From: Henckelia pumila
Taxonomy: Eukaryota > Streptophyta > Magnoliopsida > Lamiales > Gesneriaceae
Direction of reading: 5' to 3'
Length of the DNA stretch: 64,000 nucleotides
Assembly: GCF_033568475.1 (NCBI RefSeq)
Contig: NC_133122.1
Location: forward strand, 179,757,449-179,821,448
Shown: piece by piece, positions 34,466-47,950 of the stretch
Numbering within the stretch: the first letter of the stretch is position 1
How the letters are laid out: every line of letters starts with the position of its first letter
The notes under the pieces: generated by a model
The model's database searches: none
What the model saw: the letters and a program-made list of their open reading frames with translations, nothing else
Told to the model about the DNA's origin: nothing
Translations under genes and position numbers: made by a program

Positions 34466-35308
34466 CAGTAGAGCTCAGGATTCAAAATGACTCGGACAAG
34501 TGGCAGTTCGGACCATCCGAACCCAGTTCGGACCGTCCGAACTCCGCCTATAAATAGGGGTCCGAATTCCTCATTTTGAAGTGCAATTTTTCCTCTCCTC
34601 TCCCGATAATCGCTCTATTTAAGGGCTTCGAGACTCTTTTTTTAAGAGTTGGAGTAGGAAATAGTATATTTTTATAGCAGACAGTGTCCGCAGTAGCAGC
34701 CAGGCGGCGGAGCTCTGGCGAGGCGTCCAGGGGTCGTAGCTAGGATATGCCCAGGCTCTGGGGCATGCGTCATCAACGGGCTGACGACGGACGAATGTAT
34801 GGCTTTGGTTCCCTATAGTAAATAGGGAGTAGGCTATAGTTTAATTAAGGCTTTTAGAGCCTAGTAGGTGATGTTTGTCATGCTAGGTAATGCATGGGTT
34901 ATTTATGTTGTAGTGATGCAAGATAGGCTTGGACCTAGAGGGGAAGCTTCTAGGATCTGCCTTAGTAAGGTACAGAAGTATTATTCGAGATATTCAGATT
35001 GAGTATGCATGTATTATGTGTTTGCATGGATTATGTGATTGCATGTTTTATATGCCTTTATATATACAGCATGTCACGACTGTATGTTGCATCCATGAGA
35101 ATATTGAGCATGTATCCTTGAGGTATCCGGTATTTGGATATTTATCCTGTCAGTAGATGGTTGGACACAGAGACACGTGTTAGGTCACCAAAATCAGTTG
35201 GACACGGATCTCGTGTTAGGTCACTGATATTTGGTTGGACACGTGTACTTGTGTTAGGTCACCATCAGGGCTTCTGATTAGTAGGTGATCACGGTGCGGG
35301 TTACTACA
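34466..35308 (+). repeat. 5'-truncated LTR of a second gypsy family
   Basis: Ends GGGTTACTACA, followed by a primer-site-like ATGGAATCAGAGCATGC, so it was the 5' LTR of an element reading to the right. The expected TGTAGT start is absent and the sequence begins abruptly after integrase. It shares GGGCTGACGACGGACG (34778) with the LTRs at 23095 and 36768. Confidence 0.78.
34506..34556 (+). promoter_or_regulatory. Duplicated palindrome and TATA box in LTR U3
   Basis: GTTCGGACCATCCGAAC at 34506-34522 and GTTCGGACCGTCCGAAC at 34526-34542, 20 bp apart; the second is a perfect palindrome around its central base. TATAAATA follows at 34549-34556. Confidence 0.75.
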
Positions 35309-36767
35309 TTTATGGAATCAGAGCATGCATAATAATCTTGAGATCTAGATTGTTGGAATTGGGTTTAACATTTTGATCATCGTATAGATGGCGGGGCTTG
35401 GTGACGAAAGTAGCCATAGTAGCGTGGGTGGATGTTGGGGTGATCAGGACGATCTAGATCATCGTCGGGTCGTCATAACCATCGCCATGATGATCGTAGG
35501 CGTTTTAGTATGATAGATATTTGCATAACCAGGGGTTAGAGTTGTGCTAGTTTTCAGATGATCAGTTCTAGGCTTTTTCCTATGATTCAAAAAGTCAGTG
35601 GTTTGATATAGTGCCAGATTTGACTTGTTTCCTCCGAGACTCAGTGTTTGGGTCATTGGTTATTGGTGATGGATTTTCATCATACATTCAATGATGAATT
35701 ATATCAGGTGCTGAGGACTGTGCTGGGTTGTTCAAGACGTGATAGGAAGTGCGACCTACGCCGGTGTTTTTTGGGAGGTTTATTCCAGATAGGCTATTGG
35801 GGGAGGCTACCTGAGTCTTGATATTTTGCACAGTTATAGCAAGGGGTATAATTATCAAAAGGAATGTCCTTATGAATTTGATATTGGTACTGGATTAGTG
35901 CCAAGAGTCTTGAACGTTGTTTTTGGATTGGAGTACAAAAGAAAAATTGTTCCCTATGATGTCTAGTATACCAAAAGGTCGGTTGATGATGGGAAATGTA
36001 GCCGGAACCGGCATTTTTATGATGGTCAAAACCCTTGAAAAAACAGTTAGGAAATGGTAAATCTGGGAACAATCGGTAGCGAATTTCAAATAATTTTCTA
36101 AACAGAAATTGTAACACTCCTTGAGATACATGTATTGTAAAAATTTTCAGATTCTTTAGGAGGTATTCTCAAATTATCAGGATTTTTCTTGTAAACTAAC
36201 ACTTAGGTTTCCACTCTAATTTAAGTATAAAATTGAATGGAGACTAGTTACTATCTACTAAACATTACTAACACCATAATTATCATAAAATTTATAGGAA
36301 TCTGAAGGTATTGGAACGATAAAGCTATAAGACAGCAAGGTGGGGTTCTTCACGTAAGGTTCTCATTACCGGGTTCTTCGATAATAGTTATTTTAGCATT
36401 TGGCCTGGAATTTACAGTAAAATTCTAAATTATGATTTATTCATATATCAAATCATCTTGTGCACTACTTGTTTTATTAATCATATTGACCTACATATTT
36501 GATCTTTGGACTGTTAGTGACTGATTATCATCGGATACTGAATGAATGAATGAATGAATGAATGAATAAAAGATTGAATGAAGATCGATTGCACGGATCC
36601 GATTTGAGTACGTGGGAAAAAGTGCTACATTGATTGTTGGTGTGAGCCACCTCTTTAGCTCATGATACTTGATTGGAAATCTTGAACAATCAGTACTTAC
36701 TTCTTGGCAAGTCACTTTTATTACGATGCAATATAACTTGTTGATAATAGATTTTGATAATACTATC
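35309..36767 (+). other. Remnant of the internal region of the second gypsy element
   Basis: Starts with ATGGAATCAGAGCATGC (35313, a mutated TGGTATCAGAGCATGC primer site). After about 60 bases an ATG-led gag-like start follows near 35390, but the frame is soon lost. No protein domain could be recognised in the rest. A (TGAA)7 microsatellite lies at about 36539-36567. Confidence 0.5.
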
Positions 36768-36928
36768 TGTAGTGACCCGCACCAGAATCACCTACTAATC
36801 AGAAGCTTAAGCATGCAGTTGAGCTTAAACAAATATAATTAGAATAAATCAATGGAAACTTAATAAATCTCAAAGGCCTGGAAAAATACAACCGAATCGA
36901 ATAACTAAAGACAAAATAAAATAACTTA

Positions 36929-37307
36929 GGCACCGTTCTGTTCACCATATTACTAATATATGTATAACTCATCTCATCTCATCTCAGGTTCTTCTCATCA
37001 TATTATTTATCCATATATTAACTACATCAATCAAATCATTAATTATTTATAATACATCAATCAAATCATTGAATTTAAATTACAATATTACCCCTTATAA
37101 ATAATATAATTTTTATTTTATTTATTGTTAAAAAGACAAAATAGTCATTTAAAATTTTTATATAAAATTTAATCAATCAAATCAAATAAACTATAATTTA
37201 TCAATCAAATCCAATACTATTTTAACTATCATTTTTTATTTATTTTTTATTACATTATATTACTTATCTATGTATTACTTATACTATCACTCAAACCGAA
37301 CGGTGTC
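36929..37307. mobile_element. MITE (379 bp) inserted in the LTR
   Basis: Ends GGCACCGTTCTGTT and, in reverse complement, GACACCGTTCGGTT. It is flanked by TA on both sides (CTTA|GG...TC|TAAC). The interior is AT-rich with repeated ATCAATCAAATCATTAA words. A related copy is at 59243-59620. The ends recall Tourist/PIF or Stowaway-type MITEs; the class is not certain. Confidence 0.8.
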
Positions 37308-37681
37308 TAACTGAACCCCATAGTCATGCCCTGGACACCTGACTAATCTCCAGTCATTTGGTGAACCACCTGGAAACTGCCCTGTCGAATAGGGTGTCCA
37401 ATAAAAAGAATATGAACGTGAGCGCTAAAGCTCAGTACACCAGTACGGGTAAACATACAAATATGATGCATGCAAATGAAATGACTGGGTAATCATATCT
37501 ACAAAAGTATACTGACAATCGGCTCAGGAGTCACCTAGGTAATGAGCGGTACCGAACTGAGAATAAAACGACGAGATATGCCACTCATTCCTAACTGGAC
37601 GTGTATCCCTGGATCACTAGAGCTGGTGCAGCCCACTTGTTGACAGGACTCTCAGTGTCCAAACGTCCTAATAAGAGGTGA

Positions 37682-37721
37682 ACGCCCCTCCCCGCCCCCG
37701 TCCCCCCCCCCCCCCCCCCCC
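37682..37721. repeat. C-rich tract with a run of 20 C
   Basis: An uninterrupted C20 at 37702-37721 preceded by CCCCTCCCCGCCCCCGT. The - strand could form a G-quadruplex. Length is likely unstable and error-prone in sequencing. Confidence 0.9.
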
Positions 37722-38311
37722 GAAAACTCTGTGAAACTGAAAAGATACCTGGCTCAATATGATATATGCTCATGCAACATAATATGTATCAAAGCAATAA
37801 CATACCATAATAGAACATAAATGCAACATATAAGCATGCAAACCCGTCTGGATATCTCGGTCAGTACAAATGTACCTCAAATCTATAGACAAGCTACACC
37901 AGCTCTAAGACCAAGCCTATAATCCACACAACAAGGAAAAATACTCATGCATCATAACATTATTCTAAAAGCCTTAACTAAGCTAATAGTTACTCTCAAA
38001 AGCTAATCAGAGTCTAGACTTATACCTGCGTCCATCGTCAGCCCTTTGATATCGATGCCCTAGAACTTGGACACAACTCCGCTACAAATTTTGAACGCCT
38101 CGCCAAGACTCTGCCACACACCTAGGAAGGCTGGAAACATCATATAAAAAATAATAAAATATTATACATAAGTTATTACAATATCATTATCCTACAAAAA
38201 TAACATTTTTTTATACTAATAAATTTCTTTGTTCCATCCAACTATAATCATTCAACAAAAGTAATTAGAATTAATATTTTAACATATATATATGTGCATA
38301 CACACACACAC

Positions 38312-38342
<31 letters not shown>

Positions 38343-39659
38343 CACACACACACACACATATAATTGGGTAGTGCGGACGGATATGAGTAGGATGTTACTA
38401 CGTCCGCCTCCATTCTCAAATCCAAAAATCACATACCAATTATCAATTTATTTAATTGGGTCCAAAAAATCCCTCCATCAACTTAGGGTCGTATCCAGAA
38501 ATTTGAAGACCCTAGGCTAATTATAAAGAAAAGTTTTATATATATTTTTAATAAAAATATTACATACGGGTTAAGAATTAAATGAACATAATTATCATCC
38601 ATATCTAATTTAATAAACAATATATTACATTTTATTAAATTATAAGAAATGACATTTATAAAATAAATCTAATAACAAATTATTCATACTCTTCGCGCTT
38701 TTTGTTGCGCAAAATTGTGAACTAAATCATCGTAATCAAATACCTTATTTTTTCAAAAGACAATATGATCAATTACGAGATTATAGAAACTTGGAGACCA
38801 AAGTCCAAAAACCACAATTAAACTAAAAACACCAACTACAACACACACATATATAAAAAAAAAACATTCAATAAAAGTGGCACAATAATTGATTCAATGT
38901 GAATAACCTAGCTAACCTGAATAGAGCAATTTAGTGAAGAAATTTATTTATTTTTAAGATGAGACATGATATTTTTTTAGGTAAAAAAATAAATTACGAT
39001 TCTAAAAAAAATTACATATTTTATTTTTAATAAAATATATCAACTCTAATTTTTTAAAAATATTTCTAGCAATATTATTGATTTATTTGACAATTTTTTT
39101 TTGCCATATTCGTGTATGATCGTATCATTAATATTATTATTATTCTTTGTTTATTTTTTGTATTAATAATACTAAATTAGTTTATTTATAATATATTATA
39201 ATATAATATAATAATGCACGAACCCCTAAAATAAGTAATTTAGTCAAATTAATGGATGGACAAAAAAGTCTTTTACTACTTATAACTACCATAGTTCAAT
39301 TTTATTTTTTAATTCAAAAATATGAAAAATATTTATTATTTTTAGATGTAATATAAACTACGTGCGTAGTTTACTAGTATATTATAATACGTATATAAAT
39401 ATAAATTCATAATTGTAGTATTCTAATTCTAAAAAAAACAAATTTCATAAGATTTTTTTTTAAAAAAATTGAATAGAGTTTGACTGAGGGCCGGCCGGGA
39501 TCGGTTAGAAGTTATAAATTTTAAATTTTTTTGTTGTTAAAAGTAAAATAATGCACACGCAACACAACAATGAACATGATTTTACGAGATAAGATATATT
39601 TTAAATGAGAGAAGTTATATTTAGAGCACCCCGCCCAACTTAATCGGCCCAATTCATCA

Positions 39660-39712
39660 CTCGCCCCTCCAAGGGGCGAGGAAATCGCACGCGGATGTTA
39701 TCTGCGTGCGAT
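39660..39712. repeat. Two adjacent GC-rich hairpins
   Basis: First: CTCGCCCCT, loop CCA, AGGGGCGAG (39660-39680), a perfect 9-bp stem. Second: ATCGCACGCGGAT, loop GTT, ATCTGCGTGCGAT (39684-39712), a 13-bp stem with one mismatch. They stand out in AT-rich surroundings. Confidence 0.85.
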
Positions 39713-40587
39713 CAAGTGGTGGGCTCCGCGCGGTGAAGTATTCAATACAAGAATTTAATCTATCAAAATATCAAGATACATTAAATACAATCTCACAATA
39801 AAATAGTAAAATCTCACGATATTATTGTTGTAAATATCGTTGTACGCGATATTTATTGTACCTCTAGCATTTTTTTTGAATTGGACTGCCAAATTTGTCT
39901 AGTCGTTTAAGATCTAAGGACCAGAAAAATCTGGCCCTTTTATTTAAAAAAAAAAACAAAAGGTGAATAAAACAAAAGGAATGGCTGGGATGATCTGGTC
40001 GTTGAAGATCAACAGCTAGATCAATCTCAGTATGATATTTTTTAAAAATAATTATTAAAAATCGAAAAAAAGTTAAAAAATTTCAAAAAATTCTGAAAAA
40101 GTATGAACGATCATATTTTCAAAATTCAAGCATTTTTATTTTTTGTGTTTTTATATTTCAAATAAGTTTTAAATTTTAATTATGTTTATTTTAAATTTAT
40201 TATATTTGTGTGCACTTTTATTATATTTAAATAAAAATATTAAACATAATTAAAAAATAATATTTCAACATCACCACACAATTGTAGAAACGTACAATGA
40301 AGTTATCAACGCTGACATCATCATGCAATCAAGTTACCAACTTGACCACACCAACTTCCTCACATCTTTGTACATGTTCTTAGTGAGATGAGTACACAAT
40401 AACAATTAACATGATTTTATGAGAGAAGTTATATTTAGTGGATGAGTGAATAGTTAGCCTACATGTGAAAAAAAAAAAAAAGAAGAGAAAATAGGGGTAA
40501 AATGAGAAAGAAAAGATGGAGTCATCAAAAACGATTTTTTTAACATGCTCAATTATTATAAAATAGTAAAAATAGTAGAGAAGCGGA

Positions 40588-40588
<1 letters not shown>

Positions 40589-40626
<38 letters not shown>
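40589..40626. repeat. (ATT)n microsatellite
   Basis: About 13 uninterrupted ATT units followed by imperfect GTT/ATT units. Confidence 0.95.
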
Positions 40627-40770
40627 GGTTGTTGTTGTTATTATTATTGTTATTATTTTGTTACTTTTAAAAATTATTTATTCAAAGATGGTAGGGTTTC
40701 GTGCCAATTTCTAACCAATAGAGAAAGAGAATTAAGGTGTCTCGATCCGTGTGATATATTCAACTTCACA

Positions 40771-40987
40771 TAATAGCCGTCCATTTGACAGGAGAAAACA
40801 CAAACTACCTCATTGATTGCCGTCCGATGAAAGATTTGATCTAAATATCTTGACCGTCGGATGAATATTCACCAAAATTTCCACGCCTACAAATAAACGT
40901 CAACCGACTACGGTTACAGAGTTTATTACATTCGGTGCTCAGCGGAGGAAGAATACGAGACGAGAGGTTTTCTAGTGCTAGTTAGAG
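40771..40987 (+). promoter_or_regulatory. Promoter and 5' UTR of the histone H3.3 gene
   Basis: Two copies of CCGTC(C/G)GATGA lie at 40820-40830 and 40854-40864. ACGTCA, the plant histone hexamer core, is at 40897-40902, with an AT-rich AAATAAA just before it. The transcription start is not visible. Confidence 0.5.
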
Positions 40988-42411
<1,424 letters not shown>

Positions 42412-42978
42412 TATTCCTTTGTTGTCTTAACAATGGTGATCCTGGTGTGGGATGGTGGTGTTATTTTGTTCGCTTTCTGTTAAGAAATATTGTCGAAGAT
42501 ACTTTTAAGTTTTAACTCTAGTATTAGTGATAGTTCCTGTGTCCGTAGGGCATGTGCATTTCAATGTCATTAAAATTGTTCTGTGTTGGGAGTCCGGTAG
42601 AACTGCCTGGTGGAATCTTGTTTTGTCACACCTCCGTTAATGAATACTTTCATGTTTGTGTAAAAGTTATGAATTATTTTTATGTGTGGTTAATCATGCT
42701 TCGGTATATAAATTTATAGCATTTGGAAAGTTGGATTTAAGAAAATTTTTGAAGATGGTTTCTAAGGATAATTTTTCAAAATTTGATGTTATATTTTTTT
42801 TTTTTGGCCTTGTTGGATGTCAGACTGTCAAAATGGAAAAATAGCAATTTTTTTTAATTGATATCGGAGGTAGATATTACTACGAAGAACCTTGAAAATT
42901 TTTGTTCAAATTGAAAACATCATTTATAGCAAATAATGTTATGCATCTCTGTTATTATTATATTATAATACTTGAAAG
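42412..42978 (+). other. 3' UTR of H3.3 and short spacer
   Basis: The first 250 bases are probably the 3' UTR (TTAATGAATA near 42640 as a weak poly(A) signal). No gene seen. The copia element starts at 42979. Confidence 0.5.
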
Positions 42979-43235
42979 TGTGGTGAAAAAGTAAAAATTT
43001 ATGGTAAAAAGTAAATACTCCAAAATTTAAAATTTATCAAACTCTACACTTTACAAATATTTTTTTCTCAATTTAATTGTATTTTTTATCACAAATGAAG
43101 ACCTATTTATAGATCCACATTTGAGATTAGTTCAAAAATAAATACATCATCATACACTAATTTTCCACATTTTACAACTCAATATTCAACATTCAATATT
43201 CAACATAATATTAATAATAATAATATTTTTCAACA
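42979..43235 (-). repeat. 3' LTR of the copia element
   Basis: 257 bp. On the + strand it reads TGTGGTGAAAAAG ... TTTTTCAACA. It differs from the 5' LTR by substitutions and a 12-bp indel (ATCATCTACATC words), so the insertion is not very recent. Confidence 0.93.
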
Positions 43236-43299
43236 CTCCCCCTTGTGATGATGATCGTGATATGATGACTGTCTTCATTACGTGTTTTATACTGTCTCG

Positions 43300-43830
43300 T
43301 TAAAAACCTTATTAAGAAAAACCCAGTGGGATAAAAACCATAGTAAGGAAAAAAGAGTGCAGCCACGTAAACTCCCCCTCATGTTAACATGAGTGATTCT
43401 TCACATATTCCGCAGATTGCGCATCCCAATGTTGTATATATGCTTTTTGAATATCGTCGTGGGAAGTGCCTTTGTGAAGAGATCTGATGAGTTCTCACTT
43501 GATTGAATATAACAGATATCAATATCTTTATTCTTCCCAAGCTCTTGAGTGTAGGCAAAGAACTTTGGGGGTATATGTTTTGTTCTGTCATTTTTGATGT
43601 ATCCTTCTTTCATTTGAGCAATACATGCAGCATTGTCTTCATACAACGTCACAGGCTTCTTGTCTACTGATAATCCACAAGAAGTTTGGATATGTTGTGT
43701 CATTGATTTTAGCCAAACACATTCACGGTTTGCTTCATGTAGCGCAATAATCTCAGCGTGATTTGATGAAGTTGTTACGAGTGTTTGTTTCTGTGAACGT
43801 CAAGAAATTGCGGTGCCTCCACGAGTAAAT
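43300..43830 (-). pseudogene. Copia RNase H C-terminal part
   Basis: The open part at 43401-43703 contains LYEDNAACIAQMKEGYIK, RTKHIPPKFF and SSENSSDLFTKALP, the hallmarks of the copia RNase H end. It is separated by a stop and a frame change from the upstream part at 43842-44486. Confidence 0.9.
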
Positions 43831-43841
43831 ACATATCCGGT

Positions 43842-44865
43842 TTAAGAACGTGCCTTATGTGGATCAGATAAATATCCAGCATCAGCATAACCAATGATAC
43901 TTTGATTGGTGTCTTTTGAGTACAAAAGTCCCAAATCTGTTGTTCCTCGTAGATAACGAAATATATGTTTAATTCCGTTCCAGTGCCTCTTTGTTGGATA
44001 TGAACTGAATCTTGCCAATAAATTTACAGCAAAAGATATATCAGGTCTAGTGCAATTTGCAAGATACATAAGGGCACCAATGACACTTAAATATGGTACT
44101 TCTGGACCAAGAATAACTTCATCATCTCCACATGGACGGAATGGATCCTTTTCTATGTTTAATGATCTTACAACCATTGGAGTACTTAATGGATTTGATT
44201 TATCCATATTAAAACGTTTAAGGATCTTTTCTGTATAATTTGTCTGGTGAACAAAAATTCCACATTCTTTTTGTTCGATTTGCAAACCCAGACAATACTT
44301 GGTTTTTTCAAGATCTTTCATTTCGAATTCTTCCTTCAAGTACATCATAACTTCTTGAATTTCTTTATTCGTTCCAATGATGTTTAAATCATCAACATAT
44401 ACAGCAATAATTACACATCTGGATGTTGTTTTCTTGATGAAAACACAAGGGCATATTGGATCATTTACATATCCTTTTTTCATCAAGTGCTCACTTAGCC
44501 GATTATACCCATTCGGCCGGATTGCTTTAACCCATATAATGATCTTTGCAATTTTACAGAATAAAATTCTCTGGGTTTTGAACTTTGTGCTTCAGGCATC
44601 TTAAATCCTTCAGGGATTTTCATGTATATATCACTATCAAGTGATCCGTATAAGTAAGCTGTAACAACATCCATAAGACACATTTCCAAATTTTCAGACA
44701 CTGCCAAACTAATCAAATATCGAAACGTAATTGCATCCATAACAGGAGAATACGTTTCTTCATAATCAATTCCAGGCCTTTGAGAAAAACCTTGTGCAAC
44801 AAGTCTAGCTTTATATCTGACTATTTCATTTTTCTCATTTCGCTTTCGAATAAAAACCCATTTTT
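43842..44865 (-). pseudogene. Copia reverse transcriptase, broken
   Basis: RT blocks DVVTAYLYGSLDSDIYMKIPEG and SLYGLKQSGR near 44540-44680 and the active site YVDDL near 44400, followed by the connection and RNase H start (YLRGTTDLGLLYS, GYADAGYLSD). A stop separates 44495 from 44486, and another lies at the N-terminal end (44864-44866). Confidence 0.93.
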
Positions 44866-46576
44866 ATCCAACAGGTTTTACACCTTCAGGTGTGAGGACT
44901 ATAGGTCCAAAAATATTGCGTTTATTCAGCGAATCCAATTCAACCTGGATGGCATCTTTCCATTTGACCCAATCATGACGAGTTTTACATTCATCAAAAG
45001 ATTTTGGTTCATGATCCTCATTTTCATTTACGATGTCATAAGCCACATTATAAGAAAATATCTCATCAATATCTTCTATGTCTTTTCGGTTCCATATTTT
45101 TCCAGTATTAATATAATTGATAGAGATTTCACGATTCTCGTCAGTTTGTGGTTCTGACAGAATATTTTCATCATCAGGTGATTCTTCTGGAACACCATTT
45201 TCTATTTTATGATCGTCGTGTTTCTCTATGCCTTTTCTTTTCCGAGGATTTTTATCCTTGGAACCGACTGGTCTTCCACGCTTCAAGCGTTTTATGACAT
45301 CATGAGCGTCTTCAATTTGTTTCTTTGGAATTTCAATTCGAGCAGGGGCATTTACAACATGTATATATGATTTTGTTACCCCTTTTGTGTCTGCAAATGC
45401 ATCTGACATTTGATTTGCAATTCTTTGCATGTGCACAATTTGCTGTACATCTTTCTCACATTGTTTGGTCCTTGGATCCAAATGTAACAATGATGGTACA
45501 TACCATGTGATTTCTTTTTCGATGTGTTTCTTTTCTCCCCCTAACACTGGGAAGATTTCTTCATTAAAATGACAATCAGCAAAGCGTGTTGTAAACACAT
45601 CGCCTGTCTGAGGCTCAAGATATCGAATGATTGATGGACTATCATAACCGATATAAATACCGATTTTTCTTTGTGGACCCATTTTTTATCGTTGAGGTGG
45701 TGCAATAGGCACATACACCATACATCCAAAAATTTTCAGATGAGAAATATTTGGTTCTTTACCAAATGCAAGTTGTAATGGGGAGAATTTATGATATGCA
45801 CTTGGTCTGATGCGAATTAATGCCGCAGCATGTAAAATTGCATGTCCCCATATAGAAATAAGGAGTTTTGTTTTCATAATCATTGATCTAGCAATCAGTT
45901 GTAGACGTTTAATCAATGATTCAGCTAATCCATTTTGCGTATGAACATGAGCTACAGGATGTTCAACAGTGATTCCCATTGACATACAATAATCATTGAA
46001 AGTCTGGGATGTAAATTCTCCAGCATTATCAAGTCTTATTTTCTTGATTGTATAATCGGAAAATTGATTTTGCAATTTTATTATTTGAGCCATCAATCTT
46101 GCAAATGCCACATTCCGAGTTGACAATAAGCATACATGTGACCATCTGCTGGAGGCATCGATCAATACCATAAAATATCGAAATGGTCCACATGGTGGAT
46201 GAATTAGCCCACAAATATCACCCTGAATACGTTCAAGAAATATGGGTGATTTTGTTTGGATTTTAGCTGACGATGGTCTTATAATAAGTTTTTCAAGAGA
46301 ACATGTTTTACATTGAAACTTATTATTCTGAAAGATCTTCTGGTCTTTCAATGGATGACCATGCGTATTTTCAATAATTTTTCGCATCATTATTGAACCA
46401 GGATGTCCCAATCGATCATGCCAATTGGTTAATATTGAAGAACTATTAACCACCATATTTGATTCGATTGGCCTTATATGTGTATAATGCAATCCAGTAG
46501 GGAGCATTGATAATTTTTCAACCACATATTTTTTTCCTGATTTATATGTGGTAAGACACATATTTTTGATTTCCAT
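44864..46576 (-). pseudogene. Copia integrase and linker, broken by one stop
   Basis: 45686-46576 holds the integrase: zinc finger WHDRLGHPG ... CKTCSLEK, and core (YFMVLIDASSRWSHV, IRLDNAGEFTSQTF, VEHPVAHVHTQNGLAES). 45685-45683 is a stop, then the linker to RT continues to 44864 with KKIGIYIGYDSPSIIRYLEP-type and charged, disordered sequence. Confidence 0.93.
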
Positions 46577-46868
46577 CAGTTATCGTCTCAGTATCATATC
46601 CATGAGAATATATGTCATTAAAACTCAACAAATTTCTTTTCGATTGTGGTGAATATAAAACATCATTTATCAGAAATTTTGTATCATTTGGTAACAAAAA
46701 TTGTGCTTTACCACAACCTTCAATCAAGTCTACAGGACCTGATATGGTATTTACCATTGCTTTTGTTGGTTTTATTTTCAAGAAATATCTTTTCTCTCGC
46801 AGAATAGTGTGCGTTGTACCACTATCTGGTATGCAAATTTCCATTATATTATTTCCATGTTTGCTCAT
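46542..46868 (-). pseudogene. Copia aspartic protease
   Basis: Starts MSKHGNNIMEICIPDSGTTH: the DSGTTH motif is the active site, and VLYSPQSKRNLLS is the typical end block. The reading frame overlaps the start of the integrase frame, which implies a small frameshift. Confidence 0.88.
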
Positions 46869-47019
46869 AGCATTTTCATATCAAACTTCACAAAAATATA
46901 ATAAAGAAAAATCAAGGATAATATATATATGCAAAATATATCATGTTTCATAAGAATGCATGAAAAATATAGCATGTTACATTCTAGTCCCACCAATATA
47001 TTAATCAATGTTCTCGAAA

Positions 47020-47550
47020 TCATTTGAAAAAATCGGCAGCATTGAAATAAGTTGAACCACTTAAATGTTTACTGATTTCAACAAAATTGGTCTTTTTTTT
47101 TCCCTTTATCGATACTTTAAAGAGCTTACATAAGTGCTCAGGGGTACATGACCAATTTCTTGGAGTGCCACATTTATAATAAGCACTCTCATATCTTTTT
47201 GAATGATTTTTATTTTCACTCATATTTTCATGCTGCCCTTTTGGGTGGTTCGTGATGTTCTTTTGAGATTAGTTATTGAAGTAACTATCTCGATTATTTT
47301 CATATTCACGGCCGTAACCACGACCGCGATCATTTTTACATCCACGTTCATGACCACATCCACTTCCTCGACCACGACCAAAATCTTGTTTATGCATTTG
47401 ATTTTGGTTTTCATTTTTCATTACGACATTTGCTTCAGGAAATGTCGTTGATCCAGTGGGTCGGGATTGATGATTTCTTATTAACAATTCGTTGTTCTTT
47501 TCTAGTGATATCGAGAGCAACGAATTTAAGTTTTGCCAAATTTGACATGA
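47020..47550 (-). pseudogene. Copia gag remnant, internal deletion
   Basis: The start SNLAKLKFVALDIS (about 47548-47507) runs directly into the far C-terminal gag part (EKNNELLIRNHQSRPTG), so most of gag is missing. A Gly/Arg-rich stretch and a worn zinc knuckle (YYKCGTPRNWSCTP) follow. Stops at about 47268. Confidence 0.85.
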
Positions 47551-47950
47551 TGGTACTAGAAAAACAACAATGCATTTTATTAGTTAATTTCCATTAATAT
47601 GAAAATACAAAATAATGGATAAACGACGAGTACAAGTATGTTTAAAAATAGATAAAATGTGTGCGGTGGAAAATCGCTGGTGAGTACAAGACTCGTGAGC
47701 ATGATGATCATAGCCGTTATGAAAAATAGCTTTATAAATGTCATCATCTTCATCTTCGAAAAATCGAGAATATTTTGAGAGAAAGAATGAATTTTGGTGT
47801 GATTGAAAATGAGTTTGAGTGAACATATTTATAGGCAAAAAACTAGCCGTTTTGTGACCGTTGGGGGTAAGGAAAAAATTGAGTATGTGTTGAATAAAAT
47901 TTGTGATAATGATGCAATGCATATAATGATAATCATAATTAAATAATTAT

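Larger units (their letters stand above)
36768..38150 (-). repeat. LTR of the same gypsy family, opposite orientation, with a MITE inside
   Basis: On the - strand it ends ...GGGTCACTACA (36768 on the + strand), and the last 40 bases match the end of the LTR at 35270-35308. It also shares GTGAGCGCTAAAGC-like and TGGACACCCTATT words with the LTR at 23095 and the GGGCTGACGATGGACG motif (38029-38044). The MITE at 36929-37307 interrupts it. The upstream U3 end could not be found, so the right boundary is approximate. Confidence 0.75.
38151..40770. other. Intergenic, AT-rich, no gene recognised
   Basis: Contains a compound (TA)n/(CA)n microsatellite (38285-38363), words such as GTATCCAGAAATTTGAAGACCC (38490) that recall UTRs of old hAT-like transposons, the twin hairpins at 39660-39712, and an (ATT)n microsatellite at 40589-40626. 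No reading frame could be supported. Confidence 0.45.

Noticed and set aside
37591-37773. ORF with a glycine run
   Set aside because: Produced by the C20 run on the opposite strand inside an LTR.
47203-47451. Plus-strand Thr-rich ORF over the copia gag remnant
   Set aside because: It is the complement of the Gly/Arg-rich gag tail.
47584-47922. 112-codon ORF before copia gag as a gene
   Set aside because: It lies in the untranslated leader and shows no domain; its sequence looks like leader with a TATA-like word.
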